Notes under the pieces: generated by a model
Seen by the model: only the letters and a program-made list of their open reading frames with translations
Database searches by the model: none
What the model was told of the DNA's origin: nothing
Part shown: piece after piece, positions 1 through 5,975 of the stretch
Position numbering within the stretch: position 1 is the first letter of the stretch
How the letters are laid out: each line of letters opens with the position of its first letter
Program-made: the position numbers and the translations under genes
Source of the DNA: JBEBGV01 sp040081265
GTDB taxonomy: Bacteria > Acidobacteriota > Vicinamibacteria > Vicinamibacterales > UBA2999
NCBI GenBank assembly: GCA_040081265.1
Contig: JBEBGV010000115.1
Location: 1-8,628, forward strand
DNA length: 8,628 nucleotides
Direction: 5' to 3'

Positions 1-447
1 ACACCCGGCCTGACAGCTCGCTGTCTCACCGCCGCTCGCCGCTTCGCCAAATGCCTTCCGGTAGGCTAGTTTGGTTGCAGACACCGCTTCGGACAGATTC
101 CGTTTGTCCTCTTCACCACGCAGACCGAAGTACGGGAAGTGGTGCAGGAATCGCCCGAACATCGCGCCACAGTCTTCCGCGTATTTCATCGTGTCAAGGA
201 TATGGAAATGCCAGAACGTATCAACGTCCTTCGTCGGAACGATCGGTGGTGCGCCGGGCTTGTGGTCAAGATTCAGCTTCAGAAAGCGACGGTACTCAAC
301 GTCGACTTCTTCGGCCTTGGCGCGAGACCAGCCGACGCCGTCTGTCGGGTCCATCAGTTTGATCTTGATGGGGTCAAGGTCCACTGTCCAAATGTAGCGG
401 TTGGAGTCGAGGACTGGCTGATCCTGCTTGGCTTGCGTCGTCGTCAT
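1..447 (-). CDS. GRDP-like (glycine-rich domain-containing protein-like) protein with Cys tail, 3' end cut by window
   Basis: Reading leftward from ATG at 447 gives 149 uninterrupted codons to the window edge, so the C-terminus is missing. A GGAG lies 7 bases before the ATG. The N-terminus (MTTTQAKQDQPVLDSNRYIW) is polar, with no signal peptide or membrane segment. The core, residues ~70-107, is VPTKDVDTFWHFHIL...YAEDCGAMFGRFLHHFPYFG. It matches the hallmark of bacterial proteins annotated as glycine-rich domain-containing protein-like (PF07173-type, from memory): Asp76, Trp79-His80, His82, Cys93 and His102-His103 stand out as possible metal or structural residues. The last visible residues are SCQAGC, the beginning of what may be a Cys-rich tail. 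It lies 69 bases after the stop of a related gene (517-1026) on the same strand, so the two are probably co-transcribed. No biochemical role is established for the family. The family call is fairly firm; the function is unknown. Confidence 0.8.
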   Translation of the reverse strand, partial: MTTTQAKQDQPVLDSNRYIWTVDLDPIKIKLMDPTDGVGWSRAKAEEVDVEYRRFLKLNLDHKPGAPPIVPTKDVDTFWHFHILDTMKYAEDCGAMFGRFLHHFPYFGLRGEEDKRNLSEAVSATKLAYRKAFGEAASGGETASCQAGC

Positions 448-454
448 GCGGTTG

Positions 455-458
455 CTCC
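455..458 (-). promoter_or_regulatory. Shine-Dalgarno of the 3'-cut GRDP-like gene
   Basis: GGAG on the minus strand, followed by seven bases (CAACCGC) and then the ATG at 447. It supports that start and shows that the second gene of the pair has its own ribosome site. Confidence 0.6.
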
Positions 459-516
459 ATTGATTGAATGCCACGCGTCTTCGTAGGTTGGTGCTCCAAA
501 CGGTGGTGCCTTGTAA

Positions 517-1026
517 CTAGTTTTTGTAGCAGACCTGACAGTTGGTATTGCAGTTGCAGTCTTCGCAATCCTCTGTGTCGGATTCGGACCACTTCTTGGA
601 CCAGTTCTTGGACTTGTCGCCGAAGATCTCGTCGGCTAAGGCGATTGTCGTCAGGATGCCGTTGCCGCGCAGCGGCGTGCGTGAGGTTGACGGCTGGTGG
701 TGCAAAAAGAAGCCGAAGAACCGGCTGCAGAAATCCGCGTATGCCTCGGAGAAGAGGAGGAAGTGGTGCCACGCCTCGTCGATCATCTTCGGCGGTACGA
801 GAGGAACCCGGGCGTGCCGCTCGCGGAGCCCGCACAGCGCCAAGAATCCGAGCATGTCTTTAAAGAGCAGTTCAGCGTCGTCGTGGCCCAGGCCAAGCTT
901 CTTCTCGAGCCTTTCGACCACGTCAACGTTTTCGTACTCCATGACCTCAGCCAGCCGGTCGTAACGGAAGCCTCGAACGAGCACATCCTCCGTGATTCCG
1001 GCTGCCACTGCTGCTTCTGCGCCCAT
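517..1026 (-). CDS. GRDP-like protein with five-cysteine C-terminal tail
   Basis: 169 residues from ATG 1026. An upstream ATG at 1032 adds Met-Ala, but AAGGAG sits only 2 bases before it and 8 bases before ATG 1026, so 1026 is preferred. The N-terminal ~70 residues are probably helical. The core at ~75-112 (VPLVPPKMIDEAWHHF...YADFCSRFFGFFLHHQP) carries the Asp, Trp-His-His, Cys and His-His pattern typical of bacterial glycine-rich-domain-like proteins. It aligns with the core of the downstream gene at 1-447, so the two are diverged paralogues. After an acidic, Trp/Lys/Ser-rich linker the protein ends in CEDCNCNTNCQVC plus YKN: five cysteines spaced CxxCxCxxxCxxC. There is no signal peptide or membrane span. 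This is the first gene of a minus-strand unit behind the promoter at 1152-1180. Such a tail could bind metal, form disulfides or be the modified end of a peptide natural product; none of these is shown. The family is fairly sure, the function unknown. Confidence 0.8.
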   Translation of the reverse strand: MGAEAAVAAGITEDVLVRGFRYDRLAEVMEYENVDVVERLEKKLGLGHDDAELLFKDMLGFLALCGLRERHARVPLVPPKMIDEAWHHFLLFSEAYADFCSRFFGFFLHHQPSTSRTPLRGNGILTTIALADEIFGDKSKNWSKKWSESDTEDCEDCNCNTNCQVCYKN

Positions 1027-1034
1027 GGCCATTG

Positions 1035-1040
1035 CTCCTT
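1035..1040 (-). promoter_or_regulatory. Shine-Dalgarno that decides the start of the Cys-tailed gene
   Basis: AAGGAG on the minus strand, 8 bases before ATG 1026 but only 2 bases before the alternative ATG 1032. Normal spacing favours 1026 as the used start. Confidence 0.7.
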
Positions 1041-1151
1041 CTAGTTGCTGACCTGACGCGCTCCCTACCCGGGGCGCCCAGTAGCCTTGTCTTTAGAGAT
1101 GTTGCCGCATCACGACGATAACAGCAGGCAACTAGCTAACAACTGGCGGTG

Positions 1152-1180
1152 AGTCTAGTCGATAGCTTATGTGGTGTCAA
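1152..1180 (-). promoter_or_regulatory. sigma70-type promoter for the minus-strand GRDP-like pair
   Basis: Read on the minus strand: TTGACA (1180-1175, perfect -35), a 17-base spacer, then TAGACT (1157-1152, four of six to TATAAT). Transcription would begin near 1145, leaving a ~120-base leader before ATG 1026. The -35 box lies inside the left arm of the inverted repeat at 1176-1193, so a protein bound there would block it. The prediction rests on consensus match and position only. Confidence 0.55.
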
Positions 1181-1193
1181 GGCGTACCTTGAC
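1176..1193. promoter_or_regulatory. Candidate operator: 7-bp inverted repeat between divergent genes
   Basis: GTCAAGG-CGTA-CCTTGAC is a perfect 7-bp inverted repeat with a 4-base spacer, the size and symmetry expected for a dimeric helix-turn-helix repressor. Each arm contains an outward TTGAC: the minus-strand one forms the perfect TTGACA -35 box, and the plus-strand one (TTGACG, 1189-1194) could be a -35 for the regulator gene. No good -10 is seen 16-18 bases further on (around 1211-1218), so the plus-strand promoter is doubtful or activator-dependent. The likeliest binder is the XRE-like regulator encoded at 1230-2603 (autoregulation plus divergent control); this is inference. Confidence 0.5.
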
Positions 1194-1229
1194 GAGCGTT
1201 GTCGCTTGTGATCCTCGCGGCACGCCGCT

Positions 1230-2603
1230 ATGGTGGGAAGGGCTAAGAAGTTGCTCTTTTCGTGGGGAACTGCGCGAGGGATGTCAAAGTTGGAACGAGC
1301 GCACAGGATTCAGAGCCCTTCACTGATGGGGGCGCTAAAGGCAGACGGCGGAAGCAGCCGCGATCTCGCGCAGCGGGCAGGCATTTCTTTTAGGGCGATA
1401 GCAGAGGCACGCGAGGGCTTTAGCGCGCAGAGCCTCCAGAGCACGCGAAAGCAGCTCGGCGTCGTTTCGTCAATGACCCGGCTTGCGATTGCTTTAGAGA
1501 TCAGTCCGAGTGACGTGCTTAGCGAGCTAGGCATCGACGTCTCTGACGCCGCCGTGCAACGGCAAGTTGAACGTGCGCGCAACGCGCTCCTATTACGGTC
1601 CTACAAGGAAGACCCGGTGATGCGCGCGGTTAGGGCACGCGAGCTGTCTCAGCCTTCGTTGGGTCCTGTCGTCGGCATTGTTCCGTGGAGTCCTTTCACT
1701 GACGATCTCGGGCGCGGATCGTTCGCAAGGCTACTCGCTCGGAGCGTGCTTGGGTCGCTGAACTCGGCTTGGGATCGGGAATCGAACATCAGGATCGAGA
1801 AGGACTTTCGCCAGGCGGAACGTCGTCTTCTTTCTAATGATCCCGACAGCCCTCACTGGGTTCTGGGTCTCTACGATCTGCCCGGGCGTCGCCGCGCGGA
1901 GATCGATGTTGTTCAACTTCCTGGCCTCTACGTGAGAGTCGGCGCGCTATGCACAAGACCGGCTCTCAGGTGGATTGACATTCTTGCGGGTACTCCAGAC
2001 ACGCCGCTGCCGCACGCGGTGGTCATCGAAGGTGACATTGGCGACCGCCTGCTGACGGGACCCATCGACTATCCGGAGGCGCGGATCGTTACTCGACTGC
2101 GTCTGGTCGATCCTGTGGAGATTGCAGCGCGTATCCAGCACTACCTTCAAAGCGAGGTCTACCCTGACGGGTTCCTATTCGTAGCTGACGGTCCTCTAAT
2201 TCGCGCGGTGCAGTCTGAACTTGGGCCATCTAGTCTTCAGATCGTCGACGGTGACGCTGAGCGCCGTTGGGCTCCGGCGATGCGATTTGGTTTTGCCGTG
2301 AGACACGACGCCGAGCGCTTCCACGAACTCCTAAGCGATGCGATCTCAGCAGATCTCATGGGCCGCGCGCTTCCTCGGACGGTCTATCTCTACCTTGAAC
2401 TGTTGAAGGCAGACCGCACCAAGCAGATCGGTATCGATCTGCTCGAGTTAGAGACTCGCCAGCGCGGCCTCGCTAGGAGATTCGTCGAGATCGCTGAGAC
2501 GCTCGAGCCTGGCAATCTTGCCTTCCTACGGGCCGCCGTCCGGGATGAGGATGAAGTCGCCCAGTGGTTCACGCCGCCGGCAATTGCTGTGGCGAAACCC
2601 TGA
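1230..2603 (+). CDS. XRE-like HTH transcriptional regulator with probable solute-binding-like sensor domain
   Basis: 457 residues from ATG 1230. Residues ~34-101 look like a Cro/CI-type helix-turn-helix: SSRDLAQRAGIS, then ...LAIALEISPSDVLSELGI, a typical last helix. The stretch between (FSAQSLQSTRKQLGVVSS) is longer than usual. From ~148 on, alternating beta/alpha patterns such as VGIVPWSPFTDD, HAVVIEGDIGDRLL, PDGFLFVADGPLIRAV and RFGFAVRHDAERFHELLSDAI resemble a type-2 periplasmic-binding fold, suggesting a ligand-sensing one-component regulator; this second assignment is tentative. It has no signal peptide or membrane span, so it is cytoplasmic. Start is uncertain: ATG 1230 has no Shine-Dalgarno and could be nearly leaderless, TTG 1251 has GGAAGG 9 bases upstream, and ATG 1281 is also possible; all keep the HTH. 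It stops 11 bases before the ABC ATPase and so heads the transporter operon, probably controlling it and perhaps the divergent pair. Confidence 0.75.
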   Translation: MVGRAKKLLFSWGTARGMSKLERAHRIQSPSLMGALKADGGSSRDLAQRAGISFRAIAEAREGFSAQSLQSTRKQLGVVSSMTRLAIALEISPSDVLSELGIDVSDAAVQRQVERARNALLLRSYKEDPVMRAVRARELSQPSLGPVVGIVPWSPFTDDLGRGSFARLLARSVLGSLNSAWDRESNIRIEKDFRQAERRLLSNDPDSPHWVLGLYDLPGRRRAEIDVVQLPGLYVRVGALCTRPALRWIDILAGTPDTPLPHAVVIEGDIGDRLLTGPIDYPEARIVTRLRLVDPVEIAARIQHYLQSEVYPDGFLFVADGPLIRAVQSELGPSSLQIVDGDAERRWAPAMRFGFAVRHDAERFHELLSDAISADLMGRALPRTVYLYLELLKADRTKQIGIDLLELETRQRGLARRFVEIAETLEPGNLAFLRAAVRDEDEVAQWFTPPAIAVAKP

Positions 2604-2614
2604 ATCCCGCTGAC

Positions 2615-3448
2615 ATGACCAACGAAGATACCGTGGACGAGGCCGTCGCCATCCCGACGCTCAACAACGAGCAGGAAGAGCCAGCCGTGATCGCCCAAAT
2701 CCGCTCGTTTTCCTTCGGGTCTAGGTCCGTCCTGAGGAATGTCCAGCTGACAGTTGGTCAAGGAGAGGCGGTTGCGGTACTCGGTTCGTCCGGCTGCGGG
2801 AAGTCAACCCTAGTAAGACTGCTGGCTGGTCTCCTCCCGCGCGGCCTGGGGCAACACTTCGATGGGGACGTGGTGCTCTCGGGCGTCTCGCCGTCGATCT
2901 ACAGAGCAACCGGTAGACTGGCCGTCATGTTTCAGGATCCAACTCTGCTCGCCCACATGTCAGTTGAGCAGAACATCGGGTTGCCGCTGCAGCTTCTCCA
3001 GCGCGAGTTCTCTGACGACGTTCAAGCTTTACTTCAACTGGTCGGCCTTCACGACTTTCGACGCTATCTCCCTCGGGATCTGTCGGGTGGCATGCGAACC
3101 CGAACGGCCCTCGCGCGCAGCTTTGTGTCCAAACCAAGCCTGCTGTTCTTGGATGAACCTTTCGCGGGGCTGGATCTGGGCTGGCGGGAGAGTCTCTACT
3201 CCAGCCTCCAGGATCTTCGCCGACGCTATGGAACCACGATCGTGATGGTCACCCACGATCTCGAAGAAGCCGTTTACAACTCCGATCGCGTTCTGATCAT
3301 GGGAGGAGACGGGACATTCGCAGAGGAGTTTCGTGTACCCGGAGCGATTCCCCGTGACTACCGCTTCGGTGAAACCATCGCGCGTCATACGGCGCTCTTG
3401 AGCAGGTTGGCGCAACTTCTCGGCAGTCCGGCAATGGAGTCTGTCTAG
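2615..3448 (+). CDS. ABC transporter ATP-binding protein, NitT/TauT type
   Basis: 277-residue ATPase that would power the importer formed with the next permease and the lipoprotein at 4927-5895. All nucleotide-binding motifs are intact: Walker A GSSGCGKST (57-65), Q-loop Gln107 in VMFQDP, signature LSGGM (156-160; Met in the last place is common in SsuB/TauB-like ATPases), Walker B LLFLDEP (176-182), D-loop AGLD (184-187) and switch His214 in VTHDLEEA. The ~25-residue acidic leader before the first beta strand is longer than usual. ATG 2615 is chosen because it follows the regulator stop by 11 bases; an in-frame start at 2564 would overlap the regulator by 40 bases. No clear Shine-Dalgarno is present, so translation may be coupled to the upstream gene. 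Family assignment is firm; the substrate is not readable from the ATPase. Confidence 0.92.
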   Translation: MTNEDTVDEAVAIPTLNNEQEEPAVIAQIRSFSFGSRSVLRNVQLTVGQGEAVAVLGSSGCGKSTLVRLLAGLLPRGLGQHFDGDVVLSGVSPSIYRATGRLAVMFQDPTLLAHMSVEQNIGLPLQLLQREFSDDVQALLQLVGLHDFRRYLPRDLSGGMRTRTALARSFVSKPSLLFLDEPFAGLDLGWRESLYSSLQDLRRRYGTTIVMVTHDLEEAVYNSDRVLIMGGDGTFAEEFRVPGAIPRDYRFGETIARHTALLSRLAQLLGSPAMESV

Positions 3449-3450
3449 GC

Positions 3451-4215
3451 ATGCGCCACGACCGAACCGTCTGCCTCACTTATACCGGCACGGTCCTGCT
3501 GGTAGTCCCCGTATGGGAGTGGGCGAGTCGCTCGTCGTCCGGCGTTCGCTTGCTCTTGTCCTCGCCCATCAGTATCGCCGGCTTCATCAATGCAAACGCT
3601 CAGGATCTGCTTCGCGCGACGTGGGTGACATGGCTCGAGGCATTTCTGGGGTTGCTCCTCGCCGTCGGCACTAGTCTGACGTTGATGGTCCTGACCTTCT
3701 TTGTTCCTCGGCTCATGCGCTTCGTGATGCCCGCGATGATCGCGTCACAAGTCATCCCGCTTATCGTTCTGGCCCCTTTCTTCGTCCTCGCGCTCGGAAT
3801 CGGCGTCTCATCCAAAGTTGCCATGGCCGCGGTACTGTGCTTCTTCCCGATGTTCGTTGGAATGGCGCAGGGCTATCGACTGATACCGCAGAACGTCCAT
3901 GACCTGTTGTCTGTGTACGAGGCGCGGACGGCCACCCGAGTTCTACGTGCGTACCTTCCACTCGCGATGCCTAGTGGGATGGCGGGATTGAAAGTCAGCG
4001 CGACGTTGTCAGTCATCGGTGCCATCGTCGCGGAGTTTACTGGTTCGGAGGTGGGCCTGGGGCGCAATCTGTTCCTTAGCACAATTCGGCTTCAACCAGA
4101 TCTCATGATGGCATCGCTGGCGGGTTCAGCGATTTTGGGGGCGACAATGTTCTGGGGTGTGCACCTGATCGAGCAGAGGTTCGGTGCTTGGTATCTCCCT
4201 GCTTCCGGCGAGTAA
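3451..4215 (+). CDS. ABC transporter permease, NitT/TauT type (BPD_transp_1)
   Basis: 254-residue inner-membrane permease. About six hydrophobic segments are visible, near residues 9-22, 61-85, 92-116, 122-140, 180-196 and 221-242. The stretch around 101-141 (PLIVLAPFFVLALGIG, then FFPMFVGMAQGYR) and the cytoplasmic coupling loop near 151-175 (VYEARTATRVLRAYLPLAMP, an EAA-type loop) are typical of SsuC/TauC/ThiX-like permeases, as is GLGRNLF at 202-208. ATG 3451 lies 2 bases after the ATPase stop; a GGAG at 3436-3439 is 11 bases away, so coupling to the ATPase is likely. Only one permease gene is present, so it should work as a homodimer. Length is normal for the family. Confidence 0.92.
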   Translation: MRHDRTVCLTYTGTVLLVVPVWEWASRSSSGVRLLLSSPISIAGFINANAQDLLRATWVTWLEAFLGLLLAVGTSLTLMVLTFFVPRLMRFVMPAMIASQVIPLIVLAPFFVLALGIGVSSKVAMAAVLCFFPMFVGMAQGYRLIPQNVHDLLSVYEARTATRVLRAYLPLAMPSGMAGLKVSATLSVIGAIVAEFTGSEVGLGRNLFLSTIRLQPDLMMASLAGSAILGATMFWGVHLIEQRFGAWYLPASGE

Positions 4216-4225
4216 GAGCGCGTAT

Positions 4226-4930
4226 ATGTCCGACGAGTCCATTTGGAAGGCGCGAGCCGGGAAGTTCATGGCGCTCGAACATCTGTCGCAGGAGCGTGCC
4301 CTGCATCCCGTGCTTCTTCGACTGATTGAACAAGGTAGCGGTGACCGCCTTCTTGACTATGGGTGTGGCGATGGACGAATCCTAGCCAGGCTGTCGAATC
4401 GCTGGCGGATCGACGCCTATGATCCGAGCGAACAGATGCGCGAGTTGGCGCAGTTGAGGGTCGGGAGCCGACTAAGTCGCATGGCCGCGAATCTTGACGA
4501 CCTCGAAGGACGCTACGACGTGATCATTCTGGGCATGATCATCCTTGTCCTGCCACACGAAGACGACGTCAGGCGCGTGCTACAGGAATGCGCCTGTCGG
4601 ATGGACAACTCGTCACGCCTCTTCATAACTACGACCCATCCATGCTTTCGCGCTTCTGATTTCTCGAATTTCTCGACGTCGTTCGGTCGTACCCAGCCTT
4701 TTTCGTACCTACTCAACGGGACACCGTTCGAGGTTACTCTGCGTGACCATGACGTTGAGGGCATCGTATTCACCGACTATCACTGGTCATTGAGTTTTAC
4801 GCTTAACGCCCTTAGTTCTGAAGGGCTATCTGTGGTTTCAATGCTCGAAGTACCGGACGATCCTGAGAGCTCAAGCCGCAATCCGCTGGTGCCTCCATTT
4901 CTGATCATGGAGTGCAGGAGGTCCTCGTGA
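4226..4930 (+). CDS. class I SAM-dependent methyltransferase embedded in the ABC operon
   Basis: 234 residues from ATG 4226, 10 bases after the permease stop, with a modest AAGAG 7 bases upstream. An in-frame GTG at 4184 would overlap the permease and is less likely. SAM-binding motif I is intact: LLDYGCGDGRIL (DxGCGxG, residues 44-50). The beta-2 acid follows in DAYDPSEQM (63-71), and motif IV-like YDVIILGMIILVLPHEDD lies at 97-114. The C-terminal part (TTTHPCF, ...TDYHWSLSFTLNAL, PPFLIMECR) matches small-molecule methyltransferases of the Methyltransf_11/25 type, not DNA or rRNA enzymes. It is cytosolic. The end overlaps the lipoprotein start by four bases (GTGA), so it is made together with the transporter and plausibly methylates the imported compound or a metabolite of it. 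The acceptor is unknown. Confidence 0.88.
   Translation: MSDESIWKARAGKFMALEHLSQERALHPVLLRLIEQGSGDRLLDYGCGDGRILARLSNRWRIDAYDPSEQMRELAQLRVGSRLSRMAANLDDLEGRYDVIILGMIILVLPHEDDVRRVLQECACRMDNSSRLFITTTHPCFRASDFSNFSTSFGRTQPFSYLLNGTPFEVTLRDHDVEGIVFTDYHWSLSFTLNALSSEGLSVVSMLEVPDDPESSSRNPLVPPFLIMECRRSS
4916..4921 (+). promoter_or_regulatory. Shine-Dalgarno of the binding lipoprotein
   Basis: AGGAGG, the strongest ribosome site on the plus strand here, lies 5 bases before GTG 4927 and inside the end of the methyltransferase gene. It selects GTG 4927 over the in-frame GTG 4912 that would precede it. Confidence 0.75.
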
Positions 4931-5895
4931 GACTGCTACTTGTCTTTAGCCTCGTCGCGTGTGTCTCGGCATGTTCGAGTGCCAAGGAACCACAGACTTC
5001 AATGACTGCATCTCTTCGCCTTGGCTGGATCCCATCTGGCTCCTTCTCGGGCGAAGTGTCCGGAATGCGGCTTCACTCGGCGAAGCACCGGTTGAAGCTG
5101 GAGATCAAGCCGGGAGGCCCCAGCCTCAACACTGTGACGCTCGTCGCATCCGGCCAGGACACGTTCGGTACACTCGCCGCTGACGAAGTGCTCCTTGCCA
5201 ACGAGAACGGCGCCAACCTGGTTATCGTCGGCGTCATCAACGACATCTCGCCTGGAGGATTCGTCGCTCTAAAGAAGAGCAACATCCAAGGCCCAAGGGA
5301 TTTTCCTGGCCACTCTGTGGGGGTCCTCCCATTCGGATCGACGACTTTGTTGTACGAAGCCATGCTGGCCGCGAACGGCGTCGACCGAAAGAGCGTGCGC
5401 GAAGTAACCGTCTCGCCGGACCTTCGTCCCTTTATTACCGGTGCCTACGATCTCCATCCGGTCTTCGTGTACGACGAGACGGTCACTCTCGATCAGCAGG
5501 GAGTCCAGTACGACTTGATCGAACCCAAGAAGTTCGGCGTCCAGTTTAAAGGGCCCGTTTACTTCACGTCGCGCCAAGTTGTCGATCAGCGACCCGAGGT
5601 GGTTGAGGCATTCGTCCGGACGATGGTTGAGGGCTGGCAGTACGCCCTTCAGAATCCCGACGAGGCAATTCGCCTGCTCAAAGAATTCGCGCCAGAGATC
5701 GACGCCACGCGAGAGCGCTTGGTGCTTGCGAAGGGGGCTGACTACTTCCGAGCCTATAGGGCGCAGCCAGTAAATTCGGACCCTGCGTCTTGGCCCGAGA
5801 TGGTTGAACGCTTAGTTGCCTTCGGACGTCTCAAACACACCCCTGATTTGGCTAGTGTTGTGCGATTGGAATGGGTCAACAGGCTATATCAGTAG
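4927..5895 (+). CDS. ABC transporter substrate-binding lipoprotein, NMT1/THI5-like
   Basis: 322 residues from GTG 4927, chosen for its AGGAGG and its four-base overlap with the methyltransferase stop. The N-terminus MRLLLVFSLVACVSACSSAK is a lipoprotein signal with a VSAC box (Cys16; LVAC at Cys12 also fits), so the mature protein is probably lipid-anchored. The body follows the SsuA/THI5 (NMT1) type-2 binding fold: LRLGWIPSGSFSGEV, then GQDTFGTLAADEVLLANENG (a ligand-pocket region), ...GPRDFPGHSVGVLPFGSTTLLYEAML, ...VYFTSRQVVDQRPEVVEAFVRTMVEGWQ and NPDEAIRLL. It would capture the substrate and deliver it to the permease at 3451-4215. The HAGFY-type motif common in ThiY/THI5 proteins is not visible, so a thiamine-precursor role is not supported directly. 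The gene ends the operon; no terminator hairpin with a T run follows. Family firm, ligand unknown. Confidence 0.9.
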   Translation: MRLLLVFSLVACVSACSSAKEPQTSMTASLRLGWIPSGSFSGEVSGMRLHSAKHRLKLEIKPGGPSLNTVTLVASGQDTFGTLAADEVLLANENGANLVIVGVINDISPGGFVALKKSNIQGPRDFPGHSVGVLPFGSTTLLYEAMLAANGVDRKSVREVTVSPDLRPFITGAYDLHPVFVYDETVTLDQQGVQYDLIEPKKFGVQFKGPVYFTSRQVVDQRPEVVEAFVRTMVEGWQYALQNPDEAIRLLKEFAPEIDATRERLVLAKGADYFRAYRAQPVNSDPASWPEMVERLVAFGRLKHTPDLASVVRLEWVNRLYQ

Positions 5896-5975
5896 TACCG
5901 TCGGCACCGGCAGTACGAGCACCTACGCGTGTGGCAGGAAAAGAACGGGCACTAGTCGCGCGATCGAGCGAACGC

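Noticed and set aside
51..486. Three overlapping plus-strand ORFs
   Set aside because: They lie opposite the partial GRDP-like gene, whose minus-strand reading has a recognisable family core; the plus-strand translations are low-complexity and mutually overlapping.
374..835. Arg-rich 153-residue minus-strand ORF and Cys-rich plus-strand ORF at 468-863
   Set aside because: Both are off-frame shadows of the Cys-tailed gene at 517-1026; the Cys richness on the plus strand mirrors its tail region by chance.
1033..1229. TPP or other riboswitch ahead of the ABC operon
   Set aside because: No CTGAGA-type TPP core or other recognisable aptamer was found in the divergent region; the only CTGAGA seen lies inside the regulator coding sequence.
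2564..2614. N-terminal extension of the ATPase to 2564
   Set aside because: It would overlap the regulator by 40 bases and adds no family-typical sequence; ATG 2615 just after the regulator stop is simpler.
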